Source of the DNA: Streptomyces montanisoli
GTDB lineage: Bacteria; Actinomycetota; Actinomycetes; Streptomycetales; Streptomycetaceae
NCBI RefSeq assembly: GCF_017813245.1
Contig: NZ_JAGIQL010000022.1
Span: 1-59,778 of the forward strand
Direction of reading: 5' to 3'
Length of the DNA stretch: 59,778 nt
Shown here: positions 34,144-43,791 of the stretch, piece by piece
Layout: each line of letters begins with the position of its first letter
Numbering within the stretch: the first letter of the stretch is position 1
Made by a program: the position numbers and the translations under genes
The notes under the pieces: generated by a model
The model's input: the letters and a program-made list of their open reading frames with translations, nothing else
What the model was told of the DNA's origin: nothing
Database searches by the model: none

Positions 34144-34778
34144 CATGGCAGCCGACCCTCCGGGCGGCGCGTTTCGCTCAATAGCATCGCAAACCCCCAT
34201 GTCATTCTGCGCGGCCATCAATGTACCCACATGTACACGCACAACTCGGGCAATGTCCAGCATGATGCCCGTGGCCCTGTGGATGTCTGGCATACTCTGG
34301 AAGTTGACCGAAAAACAGCCCTCGCGGCAGGTTTTGCGGTCGACTGAACTCGCTCGAGAAGGGTTCTTTCCGGGGCCCGGGGGAAGCAGACGACTCCGGG
34401 GAGGCGTTCTCCCGAGCGTCATTCCGTACGCGATGGGTACGTAAATGGTGACGGACAGGGGCAGTTGGGGCCCCGCGGAACCTCACGGCGGCAGCCGGGC
34501 GTCCTGACAGCCGGGGCCGGTACGCCACCTGTCCCCTCGGAGTGGCGAGAACGCACGCACAGCACAGCGGGACAGCAGCAAGCGCCTTGCGCGCGCCACC
34601 GTTCGCCGGATGTCCGGGTCCGTTCCAGTCCCCGACGCGGGGCGTGTCCCCGCGGGGGCGGCGGAGCCTCGTATCGCGGACACGTCCACGCACGCATGTG
34701 GACGGCGTGGCGAAACACGCGCACGGCGCCAGTCAGTGTCATGTGGACTCGGCGTTCAACGGAAAGGAACGAGCGCTC
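34144..34778. promoter_or_regulatory. Long divergent intergenic region
   Basis: About 635 bases between the phosphatase and the prim-pol-like gene. The stretch 34144-34422 is open in the phosphatase frame and could encode an N-terminal extension with a Met/Val/Ile-rich start. An AT-richer patch lies at about 34290-34345. No RNA gene or repeat is recognised. Confidence 0.35.
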
Positions 34779-35456
34779 ATGCGCGAGATCCTCGGAAGGC
34801 GGCGCAGGCTCCGGCTCAGGCGCAAGGGGATGCCTGCCCCGGTCGATGCCGCGCTCACCTGCTCCGCGTGGAGATGGCCCGTGCTGCCCGGCGCGGCCCT
34901 CAGGCCCGCCGGCCGCGGCACCCGCGGCACGGGCTGCTCCTGCCCGGACCTCGAATGCGCGGTGCCGGGCGCGCACCCCTTCGACCCGGGCCTGCTCGCG
35001 GCGACCACCGACGAGCACATGATCCGCTGGTGGTGGTCCAAGCGCCCGAACGCGCCCGTCCTGCTCGCCACCGGCGGCAGCGCGCCCTGCGCGGTCAGCC
35101 TCCCCGCCGTCGCGGGGCCGCGGGCGCTCGCCGCGCTCGACGCGGCGGGCATGCGGCTCGGCCCCGTCGTGGCGACGCCGACCCGATGGTCGGTCCTCGT
35201 CGCCCCGTACGGCCTCGAACGCCTCGGCGACCTCCTCTACGAGAAGGCGTGGGTTCCCAGTTCGCTGCGCTTCCACGGCGAGGGCGGTTACCTGGTGCTA
35301 CCGCCGTCGGACGCCGTGGGCGGGCAGGCGCGCTGGGAACGCGGCCCGCTGCCGGGCTCCGCGGCGCCCTGGCTGCCTGACGTGGAGGCCGTCGTGGACG
35401 CGTTGGTGGAGGCGAGTACGAGCGCCCCCGACGGCGGCAGCAGACTCGCCTACTGA
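34779..35456 (+). CDS. Prim-pol-like (bifunctional primase/polymerase N-terminal domain) protein
   Basis: 225 residues. The pattern GWPVLPG-like (WRWPVLPGAALRP), the cysteine pair CSCPDLECAVPGAHPFD and RWWWSKRPNAPVLLATGG match the N-terminal domain of bifunctional primase-polymerases, a form common as a short stand-alone gene in Streptomyces. The catalytic Asp-x-Asp expected in active enzymes is not evident, so it may be a regulatory or inactive relative. ATG 34779 has AAAGGA upstream. Confidence 0.7.
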   Translation: MREILGRRRRLRLRRKGMPAPVDAALTCSAWRWPVLPGAALRPAGRGTRGTGCSCPDLECAVPGAHPFDPGLLAATTDEHMIRWWWSKRPNAPVLLATGGSAPCAVSLPAVAGPRALAALDAAGMRLGPVVATPTRWSVLVAPYGLERLGDLLYEKAWVPSSLRFHGEGGYLVLPPSDAVGGQARWERGPLPGSAAPWLPDVEAVVDALVEASTSAPDGGSRLAY

Positions 35457-35928
35457 GATGTACTGAACAAAATGCAATTGCACGGGCCGCCCGTGCCGAT
35501 GGCCGCGTGTGCGGGAATTCCCCGAAATCCGCGCGGGCGGCGCCCGTGCGGCCGGGGCGCACGACGGCGTGCGGGGGGCGGGCGGCCGTCGGCCCGGCCC
35601 AGGTCAGCGCGGTGCGCGGGGAGTTGGCGTCACGGGACCCGCACAGCGGGCACACAGTCAACCGCCGGGGAAACCGCAGGTAAAAGCAGGTGAACGCGGG
35701 TAAACCGGAGCAATGGCGGGCCCGCGACGGAACGCAAAGGCCCGGTCGCTGGCGACGGGGGATGCACCAGCGACCGGGCTTCTAGAACGGTAACAAGAGA
35801 TCGGCCGTTAGCAAATTCGATCAGAGAAATCGGGCCGTCTTATTACGTGGGAGTACGCGCCGGACGCCGTGGCGTGTGATGCGGATCACGCGCCACGGCT
35901 CCGGGTCGGGCCCCTTCGTCGCTCAGCG
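35457..35928. ncRNA. Intergenic region with possible small RNA
   Basis: 470 bases between convergent genes, more than is usual. It includes a strong hairpin at 35740-35779 and an AT-richer, structured stretch at 35780-35860. Read on the minus strand, a transcript starting near 35860 would end in the hairpin followed by CTTTG, a plausible small RNA of about 120 bases. Small RNAs are known in this part of the S. coelicolor genome; I could not check the identity. Confidence 0.35.
35740..35779. terminator. Strong terminator hairpin
   Basis: Perfect 13-bp stem (GCCCGGTCGCTGG and its complement) with a 14-base loop; TTCT follows on the plus strand and CTTT on the minus strand. It can stop transcription from both sides. 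Confidence 0.85.
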
Positions 35929-36879
35929 TCAGCTCAGCGTCACCTGGCGGTTCGTCAGGCCGCCGCGCGCCCGGCGCTCCTCGCCCGTGAGCGGCGCGTC
36001 GGCCGCCAGCGCCCCGGCCAGCCGCTCCGCGAACGCGGCCGCGGGCTTCTCGCACTCCTGCGCGCCCATCCCGGTCGGCAGGTCCCAGACCGGCACGGTC
36101 AGCCCGTGCGCCCGGAACGACCCGACGAGCCGCGTCCCCTCGCCAAGCGACGACGCGCCGGCCGCGTGCAGCCGGGCGAGCGCGTCGAGCAGCTTCTCCT
36201 CGGCGTGCGGCATGACCCAGCGCAGGTGGTTCTTCTCCGGCGTCTCGCACCAGTACGCGGCCTCGGAGCCCGACAGCAGGACGGTGGGGATCGCCGCCTC
36301 GTTCGCCCGCTCCAGGGACGCCGTGACCTCGGGCGTCGCGTTCTCCGCGTCCGGCACCCAGAACTCGAACCCCTGGTGGACGGTCGGCGTGAAGTCGGCC
36401 TCCAGGTCGAGCAGGTCCTGCAGCCTGGGCCCGTCGCCCTCCACGCGCCTGGCTGCGACCGGGTTGCCGGGCTCCGCGGTCAGCGCGCGCTTCAGGGTGT
36501 CCGCGAGGTCGCGGCTCAGGTCGCCGGACGCCGTGTCGTTCTGCAGCGCGAGCAGCACGGAGCCGTCGTCGCGGCGCAGCGCGGGCCACGCCATCGGCAG
36601 CACGGTCGCCAGCGTCACGGACGGCACGTCCGCGGGCAGCCCGCCCTTCAGCGCCAGCGCGGCGGTCGCCGCGGGCACCAGCTCGCGCATGGCGACCCAG
36701 TGCGGCTCCCCCGGAAGCCCCTCGAACGGGCGATGCACCAGCTCGGTCACCGCGTGCGACGCCGCACGCCCGTGGCACGCCTTGTAACGCCGCCCGGAAC
36801 CGCAGGGGCAGGGCTCACGGGGCCCAACCACCGGAACGGCTCCGTCCGTGAGCTGTGCCTTCTTCTGCTTCTTGGCCAT
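35929..36879 (-). CDS. SEC-C zinc-motif protein
   Basis: 316 residues. A Lys-rich start is followed by the SEC-C zinc motif EPCPCGSGRRYKACHG (about 22-37), like the C-terminus of SecA. The remainder (about 45-316) is a conserved actinobacterial domain without a named function. ATG 36879 follows GGGAGA. It could bind SecB-like or ribosomal partners; this is guesswork from the motif. Confidence 0.85.
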   Translation of the reverse strand: MAKKQKKAQLTDGAVPVVGPREPCPCGSGRRYKACHGRAASHAVTELVHRPFEGLPGEPHWVAMRELVPAATAALALKGGLPADVPSVTLATVLPMAWPALRRDDGSVLLALQNDTASGDLSRDLADTLKRALTAEPGNPVAARRVEGDGPRLQDLLDLEADFTPTVHQGFEFWVPDAENATPEVTASLERANEAAIPTVLLSGSEAAYWCETPEKNHLRWVMPHAEEKLLDALARLHAAGASSLGEGTRLVGSFRAHGLTVPVWDLPTGMGAQECEKPAAAFAERLAGALAADAPLTGEERRARGGLTNRQVTLS

Positions 36880-37518
36880 GGTGGGGTGTCTCCCGGTCGC
36901 TGCGGCGGTGCGAATGCAGACGGCGAGCCTAGCCGCTGCGACCGCACCGGGTCGCGACCCGCACAGGCCGCGCGGGGGCGCGCGGGGGCGCGTGCCCCCG
37001 CGCTGACGCGGGGCCCCGGCCGCGGGCGACGTGCTGACGGCGGGCGATGCGCCGGTGGGCGACGGACCGGTCGATGGGCGCGAGGCGCCCGGATCGTCGT
37101 CCTGGGCGCGCGGCCCGGAGTCGACGCGGCGGGCCTCCGGCCGGGGACGACGGGGTGACGCGGCTGCGGTGGTCACCCCGGCCGCGGCGGACGGGCGGTG
37201 GGCCGCCGATGGGTGACGGGCCGCGGCCGGGGTGGTCGGTTGCCGGTCTGGCGGGTGGCCGTGCCCCGCACTCGCGGGTCGCTGTGCCCCGCCCGCGGCG
37301 GGCGGTCCGCCGGTGGGCGACGGACCGGTCGGTCGGCCTCCGGCCGGGGGTCTCGGGTGGCCTTGCCGTCTTCGCGGCGGGGAGGGGCGACGCGGGGGTC
37401 GCCCGGGGCGGTGGGGCCGGGAGGAGGGCGGATGCGGCCCGTAACCCGGTGTGCCCCGTTAACCCGGTGTGTCCCGTTGCCGCAGCGTGCCCCGTGCCTT
37501 GGCCGGGCCCGTGGGGGG
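36880..37518. repeat. Intergenic GC-rich repeat region
   Basis: About 640 bases without a convincing gene. It contains a 21-22-base direct repeat (GGTGGGCGACGGACCGGTCG core) at 37052-37072 and 37310-37331, a diverged third copy near 37195-37220, paired CCTCCGGCCGGGG copies at 37134 and 37337, and a 20-base tandem duplication with the core TAACCCGGTGTG at 37439-37479. The pattern suggests local duplication and shuffling. Confidence 0.6.
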
Positions 37519-37968
37519 TCAGACGCGCGGGTCGGGGGCCGTGAGGCGGGCCCAGACCGTCACCTCGCCGGAGGCGCTGTCCCGCACCCCCCAGTCCTTC
37601 GCGAGCGCGGTGATGATGTTCAGCCCCCGGCCGCCGCGTGCCGTCACCGAGGGCCGTGCCGGGACGGGGCGCGTGGGACCACCGCCGTCCGTCACCTCGA
37701 CCGTCAGGCCCCCCGCCGTATCGACCCGCCACGCGGCCCGTATGCCGCCGTCGCCGCGCTCCGAGCGCCGCAGCGGCCTCCCGTGCCGGCACGCGTTGCT
37801 CAGCAGCTCGGAGAGGACCAGCTCCGCATCCTCCACGACCGTGTCCGAAACGCCGCTGCCGCTCAGCTGCTCCCGCATGCGGTGCCGCGCCTCGCCCACG
37901 CCCGATGGGCCGTGGGACACCGCGACGCCCGACGACGCCGGTACTTCCCGCACCCCTATGACCGCCAT
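37519..37968 (-). CDS. HATPase_c_2 ATP-binding regulator
   Basis: 149 residues. N-box LVLSELLSNACRHG, G1 VEVTDGGGPTRP and G2 ARGGRGLNIITALAKDWG mark a GHKL kinase of the anti-sigma type. ATG 37968 follows GGGAGG at ideal spacing. It is the third such protein in the window. Partner unknown. Confidence 0.88.
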   Translation of the reverse strand: MAVIGVREVPASSGVAVSHGPSGVGEARHRMREQLSGSGVSDTVVEDAELVLSELLSNACRHGRPLRRSERGDGGIRAAWRVDTAGGLTVEVTDGGGPTRPVPARPSVTARGGRGLNIITALAKDWGVRDSASGEVTVWARLTAPDPRV

Positions 37969-38132
37969 TCGAGACCTCCCTTCGCCCACGCCACGGGTTG
38001 GATGCCCCGACCGTCTGGGCCGGAAACCGGCCACTGGGCAGCCTTTGACGCACTCGTGACATTCGGACACGGAGTGAACGCGCCGGGGCACAATCCGCCA
38101 AGCCACCACGTCCGACCTGCGGCTTTCACCCC

Positions 38133-38954
38133 TTATGAGGTGATTCGACCGAGTTGGTGCAGGACCTGTTTCGGCCGATTCGTGATGATCGCCTCGACCC
38201 CGAGCCGCACGCACAGCTCGACGTCCTCCGGCTCGTTCACCGTCCACACGTGCACGCGGTGCCCGGCCCGGTGCAGCCGGGCGATGTAGCCGGGGTGGCT
38301 GCGCACGATCCGCATCCCGGGCCCCGCGATCCGCGCGCCCGCGGGCAGGCGCCCGTCCCGCAGCCGCGGCGAGATGTACTGCATCAGGTAGACGGTCGGC
38401 AGCTGCGGCGACGCGCGCGCGATGCGGTGCAGCGAGCGCGCGGAGAAGGACATGATCCGCACGGTGGACTCCCCGGGTGCGGGCCGCGCGAGCCCGAACC
38501 GTCCGAGCGTCTCCAGCAGCCGCGCCTCCACCTGGCCGGCCCATCGGGTCGGGTGCTTGGTCTCGACGGCGAGCTGCACCGGCCTGCCCGCGTCCGCGAC
38601 CAGCTCAAGCAGCCGTTCGAGCGTCAGCACCGACGTGTGGCCGGGGTCGCGGTACTCCGGGCTCTCCTCGCTCGTCGCGTACGCGGGGCTCTTCTTCCAC
38701 GTGCCGAAGTCGAGGGCGGAAAGGTCCGAGAGTTCCAGTGCGGACACCGCGCCGCGGCCGTTGGATGTACGGTTCACCCGGCGGTCGTGCACGCATACGA
38801 GATGACCGTCGGCCGTGAGCCGTACGTCGCACTCCAGGGCGTCCGCGCCGTCCTCGATGGCCTTCATGTACGCGGCGAGCGTGTGTTCCGGCGCGTCCTC
38901 CGAGGCTCCCCGGTGGGCGACGACCTGAATGCTGTGCTGGCGGGCTTGGCTCAC
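38133..38954 (-). CDS. Glycerophosphodiester phosphodiesterase
   Basis: 273 residues, TIM barrel. VVAHRGASEDAPEHTLAAY holds the catalytic His and Glu; ALECDVRLTADGHLVCVHD supplies metal ligands and the second His; the barrel ends VHVWTVNEPEDVELCVRLGVEAIITNRP. It hydrolyses glycerophosphodiesters to glycerol 3-phosphate. GTG 38954 is chosen where the family begins; no export signal is seen, so it acts in the cytoplasm. Confidence 0.92.
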   Translation of the reverse strand: MSQARQHSIQVVAHRGASEDAPEHTLAAYMKAIEDGADALECDVRLTADGHLVCVHDRRVNRTSNGRGAVSALELSDLSALDFGTWKKSPAYATSEESPEYRDPGHTSVLTLERLLELVADAGRPVQLAVETKHPTRWAGQVEARLLETLGRFGLARPAPGESTVRIMSFSARSLHRIARASPQLPTVYLMQYISPRLRDGRLPAGARIAGPGMRIVRSHPGYIARLHRAGHRVHVWTVNEPEDVELCVRLGVEAIITNRPKQVLHQLGRITS

Positions 38955-39193
38955 CGCGTCATGGTCCCACCGTGACGGGGCAGGAGGTCGTACGGCCGGA
39001 CCACCGGCCGGTCGGCTCGAAGTGCGTCCTCTTTGTCCGAAGTAAAAGATGGCCAAAAGACGCACAGGTCCTGCTTACAGTGGCCCGACGTGCCGTGGGT
39101 AAGGGTTAACCACGACACTTGCACAGCGGGACGTTTGCAGCGGGACGCCTGCCGACGACAGACGCGGAACGTGGAACCGAGGAGTAAAGAGCT

Positions 39194-40987
39194 GTGAGCA
39201 CCGAGAACGAGGGCACTGCGGGCGAGGGCACGGAGCGCCCCGCCACCCAGTCCGTACCTCCGGGGCCGGACGCCGCTCCTGACGGCGCCGCCGCTCGCGA
39301 GGCCACTCCGACGGCGGAGATCCCCCGCACGACCTCACCGGACGCCTCGTCGTCCTCCTCCTCTTCTTCCCCCGCCGGCTCCCCCGCCGAGGGCGGCGAC
39401 TCGCCCGCGGCGGCCCCGGCCTCCCCGGCGCCCGCGCCGACCCCCGCTGCCCCGGCCCCCGGCCCGTACGCGCAGCACGAGCCGCCCACGTCAACGTCCA
39501 CACCCCCGTCCACGCCCTCGTCCACGTCGACGTCGCACGAGCAGTCGCCGTACGGCGCGTACGGGCAGGCGTCAGCCGGCGCCACCCCGCCCCCGCCGAA
39601 CCGGCCCCCGGCCGGCGGCTGGCCCCCGCCCGCACCGCCCGCCTACCCCGCGTACGGGGCCCCGGGCGACCAGAGCGGCCAGGGCTACGGCGGCGGCCAG
39701 GGACAGGACGGCGGCCACGGCGGCGGCTTCGGCGGTCCCGGCGGTCCCGGCGGCCCCGAAGGACCCGGCGACCACGGCGGCGGCCCCGTCTGGGGCGCGC
39801 CCGAGCACCAGCCCCCGAACCGCGGACGCCGCATCAAGGGCGGCCTGATCGCCGCGGTCATCGTCGGCGCGCTCGTTGCGGGCGGCGTCGGCGGCGGCAT
39901 CGGCTACTGGGCCGCGTCGAGCAGCGACAACGGCGGCGTCGGCTCGACGACGGTCGCCGCGGCCGACCTGCCGAAGGGCAAGGCGGCCGGCGGCTCGGTC
40001 GCGGTGGTCGCCCACAACTCGCTCCCGAGCGTCGTCACCATCGACGCGACGAACGGCAACGGCAGCGGCGACACGGGCACCGGCTTCATCTTCGACAAGC
40101 AGGGCCACATCCTCACCAACAACCATGTGGTCGCGGACGCGGCGAGCGGCGGCAAGCTCACCGCCACGTTCTCGAACGGCAAAAAGTACCGGGCCAAGGT
40201 CGTCGGCCGGGCCCAGGGCTACGACGTCGCCGTCATCAAGCTGGTGAACGCGCCCTCGGGCCTCAAGCCGCTGCCGCTCGGCAACTCCGACAAGGTCCAG
40301 GTCGGCGACGCGACGATCGCGATCGGCGCGCCCTTCGGCCTGTCCAACACGGTCACCACCGGCATCATCAGCGCCGAGCACCGGCCGGTCGTCTCGGGCG
40401 ACGAGAGCGGCAACAGCACCTCGTACATGAGCGCGCTGCAGACCGACGCGTCCATCAACCCCGGCAACTCCGGCGGCCCGCTGCTCGACGCGCGCGGCGC
40501 GGTCATCGGCATCAACTCGGCCATCCAGCCGGGCGGCGGTGGCGGTGGCGGCGGCCTCGGCGGCAGCAGCGGCCAGCCGGGCTCGGTCGGCCTCGGCTTC
40601 GCGATCCCGATCAACCAGGCGGCGAGCGTCGCCCAGCAGCTGATCAAGACCGGCGAGCCGGTCTACCCGATCATCGGCGCCACGGTCACCATGGACTCCG
40701 GCCAGCAGCAGGGCGACCAGGGCGGCAACGGCGCGGTCATCGCGTCCCAGGGCGTCGGCGGCAGCCAGGCGGTCACGCCGGGCGGCCCCGCCGCGAAGGC
40801 GGGCCTGCGGTCGGGTGACGTGATCACGAAGTTCGACGGCACCGCGATCGACAGCGGCCCCACGCTCATCAGCGAGATCTGGACGCACAAGCCGGGCGAC
40901 CAGGTCAAGCTGACGTACCAGCGCAACGGCCAGAGCCACACGGTGCAGGTGACGCTGGGCTCCCGCAAGGGCGACAGCAAGAACTGA
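39194..40987 (+). CDS. Membrane-anchored HtrA/DegP-type serine protease with PDZ domain
   Basis: 597 residues. The first 210 residues are a Pro/Ser/Gly-rich cytoplasmic head; one helix (about 217-240) follows GRRIK; the trypsin-like domain has His 311 (LTNNHVV), Asp 344 (GYDVAVIKL) and Ser 426 (NPGNSGGPLL); a PDZ domain lies at about 500-590 (GPAAKAGLRSGDVITKFDG). It degrades misfolded envelope proteins. GTG 39194 follows GAGGAG. It is divergent from the GDPD gene. The intergenic 38955-39193 carries GGTTAACC within a CGTGG/CCACG inverted repeat, a possible operator. Confidence 0.95.
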   Translation: MSTENEGTAGEGTERPATQSVPPGPDAAPDGAAAREATPTAEIPRTTSPDASSSSSSSSPAGSPAEGGDSPAAAPASPAPAPTPAAPAPGPYAQHEPPTSTSTPPSTPSSTSTSHEQSPYGAYGQASAGATPPPPNRPPAGGWPPPAPPAYPAYGAPGDQSGQGYGGGQGQDGGHGGGFGGPGGPGGPEGPGDHGGGPVWGAPEHQPPNRGRRIKGGLIAAVIVGALVAGGVGGGIGYWAASSSDNGGVGSTTVAAADLPKGKAAGGSVAVVAHNSLPSVVTIDATNGNGSGDTGTGFIFDKQGHILTNNHVVADAASGGKLTATFSNGKKYRAKVVGRAQGYDVAVIKLVNAPSGLKPLPLGNSDKVQVGDATIAIGAPFGLSNTVTTGIISAEHRPVVSGDESGNSTSYMSALQTDASINPGNSGGPLLDARGAVIGINSAIQPGGGGGGGGLGGSSGQPGSVGLGFAIPINQAASVAQQLIKTGEPVYPIIGATVTMDSGQQQGDQGGNGAVIASQGVGGSQAVTPGGPAAKAGLRSGDVITKFDGTAIDSGPTLISEIWTHKPGDQVKLTYQRNGQSHTVQVTLGSRKGDSKN

Positions 40988-40999
40988 CGAGAGCGGCCA

Positions 41000-41034
41000 C
41001 GGGCCCCGCGTCCCCACCGGGGGCGCGGGGCCCG
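41000..41034. terminator. Terminator after the HtrA gene, with tandem repeat
   Basis: Perfect 11-bp stem (CGGGCCCCGCG and its complement) with a 13-base loop, between convergent genes. A 20-base unit (GGCCCGCGCGTTGGGCGC core) is then repeated twice in 41029-41069. Confidence 0.8.
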
Positions 41035-41107
41035 CGCGTTGGGCGCGCGGCCCGCGCGTTGGGCGCCCGGCCCACATGGCCAGACCCTCAGGACGCCCCG
41101 CCGTCAC

Positions 41108-42760
41108 TCACCCGAAGGTGAACGAATACGCGCTCAGCCCCGGCGACAGCTTCACTTCGAGCGTCCCGCTCGTCGGGCTGTCCCCGTGCACGACGGTGTA
41201 GATGTCCGGCGCCCCCGACACCGCCTGCGTCGTGGTCCTGCCGTCGAGCGTGGTGGTGATCGTCCCCGTACCGCTGACGTCGAGGTAGACGTCGTCCGCC
41301 GAGAACGCGAGCTTGATCGACGCGTCCTTCTTGGCCGTCAGGGACTCCTTGCCGACGGACCAGGTGCCGTCCAGTGCGAACGCGTTGTCCGGCACGGACG
41401 ACGGCGCGGTGAACCGGTGCGTGCCGCCGGAGAGCCGCCCGTCCACGAAGGAACCCGCGCGCTCGGAGCCGAGGTACGTCTCGGGCGTCATGTCCTGGTC
41501 GGTCGGCGTGGTGTCGGCGACGTGCGTGGCGGGCGGCAGACGCACGCCCGGGTGTGCGGCCGTCAGCAGCTGCCGGATCAGCCTCTCGCTCGTGTCGTAC
41601 TCGCCCTCGCCGACGGCCACATGGCGCACCTCGCCCTTCGCGTCGATCAGGTACTCGGCGGGCCAGGAGTCGTTGCCGAAGCTGTTCCAGGTGGTGAACT
41701 CGTTGTCGAGCGCGATCGGGTAGCGCATGTGCAGCCGCTTCGCCCCGGCGCGGACGTTGGCCGGCACGTGCTCGAAGGCGTACTCGGGCGCGTGGACGCC
41801 GACGACGACGAGCCCGTCCTTCTTGTACTCCTTGTACCAGGCGTTGAGGTGCGGGATCGCCCGCTGGCAGTTGATGCACGAGTACGCCCAGAAGTCGACG
41901 AGCACGACCTTGCCCTTGAGCGCGCTCGCGGGCAGGGGCTTGTCGCCGGGGGTGTTGAACCACTGCTGGATGCCGGAGATCGCGGGCGCCTTGCCGCAGT
42001 TCGCGAGGTCGGGGGACGGCAGCATCGCGCAGTGCTGCAACCCGGCGGCCTGCTCCTGCCCCAGCGCGCCGACGGCGCCCGACTTGTCGAGCGCCTGGTT
42101 CAGGCCGGCGGTGTAGTCGGGCACGGCGCGCTGGAGAGCGTCGGTGACGTTGAAGGTGAGCGCCACGGCCAGCCCGATCACGACGAGGCCGGCCACGAAC
42201 CGCACCCGGCGCTGCCGTTCCCGGAACACCTTGACCCGCTCGGCGACACGGTGACCAGCGAGCGCGAAGAACAGCAGCGGCGCCGCGGTGCCCACGGCGA
42301 AGGCGAGCGTCAGGGCGACAGTCCCCGCCCCGACGCGGTGCGTGGCGCCGGCGACGGTGATCGCGGCGAGCACGGGCCCCGCGCACGGCACGTAGACGGC
42401 GCCGAGCGCCAGCCCCAGCACGAAATCACCGCGCTCGCCGCGCACCCGGCGCTGCCCGATCCGCGCGAAGGGCCGCTCCAGCAGGTCCTGCACGCGGGGG
42501 AACATCATGGCGACGCCGAGCAGCACGAGCACCACGAGCCCGGCCCACCGGATGATGTCCTGCGGCACGGGCAGGGCACTGACGACGAGCGTCCCGAGCA
42601 GCGTGAACACGCTGAAGCTGACAGCGAGTCCCGCGACGACGAGATACGGACGCCGCCGCACGCCACCCGTCATGAAGACGACGGGCAGCACGGGAAGGAC
42701 GCAGGGGGAGATCCCGGTGACGAAACCGCCGACAAGTCCGATGAGTACCAAGGTGAGCAC
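41108..42760 (-). CDS. DipZ-like fusion: CcdA membrane domain, thioredoxin domain, CBM-like domain
   Basis: 550 residues. The N-terminal CcdA/DsbD-type membrane domain (about 1-220) has paired cysteines in [12 protein letters not shown] and [11 protein letters not shown] that relay electrons. A TlpA-like thioredoxin domain (about 255-400) has [16 protein letters not shown]. The C-terminal domain (about 410-550) is beta-rich, like mycobacterial DipZ. It passes reducing power across the membrane to exported thiols, which suits the neighbouring copper and cytochrome-related genes. GTG 42760; its ribosome site is weak. Confidence 0.92.
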   Translation of the reverse strand: MLTLVLIGLVGGFVTGISPCVLPVLPVVFMTGGVRRRPYLVVAGLAVSFSVFTLLGTLVVSALPVPQDIIRWAGLVVLVLLGVAMMFPRVQDLLERPFARIGQRRVRGERGDFVLGLALGAVYVPCAGPVLAAITVAGATHRVGAGTVALTLAFAVGTAAPLLFFALAGHRVAERVKVFRERQRRVRFVAGLVVIGLAVALTFNVTDALQRAVPDYTAGLNQALDKSGAVGALGQEQAAGLQHCAMLPSPDLANCGKAPAISGIQQWFNTPGDKPLPASALKGKVVLVDFWAYSCINCQRAIPHLNAWYKEYKKDGLVVVGVHAPEYAFEHVPANVRAGAKRLHMRYPIALDNEFTTWNSFGNDSWPAEYLIDAKGEVRHVAVGEGEYDTSERLIRQLLTAAHPGVRLPPATHVADTTPTDQDMTPETYLGSERAGSFVDGRLSGGTHRFTAPSSVPDNAFALDGTWSVGKESLTAKKDASIKLAFSADDVYLDVSGTGTITTTLDGRTTTQAVSGAPDIYTVVHGDSPTSGTLEVKLSPGLSAYSFTFG

Positions 42761-42842
42761 GGACTCACGCTAGTTCGGCGCGAGGCGTCCAGGGACGCCA
42801 CGAGGCTCGCACGGCCGAGGCTTCACCAAACGGTAAGGACCC

Positions 42843-43679
42843 TCAGCCCTCGCCGTCGTCCTCACGCCGATGCCGCCGAGGCCCGGCGCGCCGGGCCCTG
42901 TCACCGCCACTGGACGCCACGGCCTTGCGCCGCACCTTGCGCCGGGCGCCTGAGGTGTCGCGGGAGTGCCGATGCGAGGACTCGGCGGCCCCCTCCACAT
43001 CGGCCGGCTCGTTCGGGGCGACGTCCCGGCCGCCGCCCCGAACGGCCCGGGAAGCAAGCTCGCCGCTGTCCCGAACGGCCCCGGAAGCCCCCTCGGTGGT
43101 GTCACGTGCAGCCCCGGAAGCCCCCTCAACGCCCTCGCCGACGGCCCCGGACACCCCCTCGGCGGACTGGCCGACGGACTCGCCGACGCCCTTCCCCGCT
43201 TCCCCCAGCCCCCGCCCGGCGTCGCCGACACCACGCCCGACCTCACGCCCCGCGTCACCCACACCCCGGCCGACCTCCCCCAGGGCGTCCCCGCCCGCCG
43301 CACCCACGTCCCGCACGGCGGAGGCGGCGGCCGAGGTGAGGTGTTCGAGGATCTGCGGATTGCGGTCCACGGAGGCGAGCAGCCGCTCGACGACGGACAA
43401 CACGTTGTCCAGCCGCACCTTCAGCAGGGCCTGCGCCTCGACACCCTTGATGTCGAGCTCGACACGTCCGAGGTCGACATCGGCGCCCACGTTGAGCCGC
43501 AGCAGGTCAAGCACCTCGGCATGGAGGGAGACCCGGGCGCGCAGGTTCTCGACCTCGAGGTTGATCTCCTCGATGTTGAGGGTGGGAACGTCCAGCAGAA
43601 CATCGGGCCCGCCATCCTCGGGCGCCTCCACGTCCACGTCGTCGGTCTGGTCGATGATCTCGGCATCGTCATCATCCAC
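42843..43679 (-). CDS. Conserved hypothetical protein with heptad-like glycine repeats
   Basis: 278 residues, not recognised as a named family. An acidic start (DDDDAEIIDQTDDVDVEAPED) leads to a conserved segment of alternating acidic and hydrophobic residues (LNIEEINLEVENLRARVSLH, DLLRLNVGADVDLGRVEL). Then come about ten GxGVGDAGREVG / GVSGAVGEG-like repeats, and a very basic tail. The layout suggests an elongated structural or surface-binding protein. GTG 43679 follows GGTGG. It is divergent from the CMD gene and shares its promoter region with the MerR-type site. Confidence 0.7.
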   Translation of the reverse strand: MDDDDAEIIDQTDDVDVEAPEDGGPDVLLDVPTLNIEEINLEVENLRARVSLHAEVLDLLRLNVGADVDLGRVELDIKGVEAQALLKVRLDNVLSVVERLLASVDRNPQILEHLTSAAASAVRDVGAAGGDALGEVGRGVGDAGREVGRGVGDAGRGLGEAGKGVGESVGQSAEGVSGAVGEGVEGASGAARDTTEGASGAVRDSGELASRAVRGGGRDVAPNEPADVEGAAESSHRHSRDTSGARRKVRRKAVASSGGDRARRAGPRRHRREDDGEG

Positions 43680-43724
43680 AAAACCACCATAAAACGGACG
43701 CGCGCCCCGCGCGCCAGGAAGAGC

Positions 43725-43755
43725 TTGACCTGGAGTGCACTCCAAGTTCTACGTT
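43725..43755 (+). promoter_or_regulatory. MerR-type promoter/operator
   Basis: A -35 box TTGACC (43725-43730) and a -10-like TACGTT (43750-43755) are separated by 19 bases, longer than the standard 17. The spacer holds a perfect 14-bp palindrome TGGAGTGCACTCCA (43731-43744). This is the classic layout of promoters untwisted by MerR-family activators. No merR gene is in the window. Confidence 0.75.
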
Positions 43756-43791
43756 CTCGGGCAACAACCGCCCCGCCGAAGAAGGACGAGC

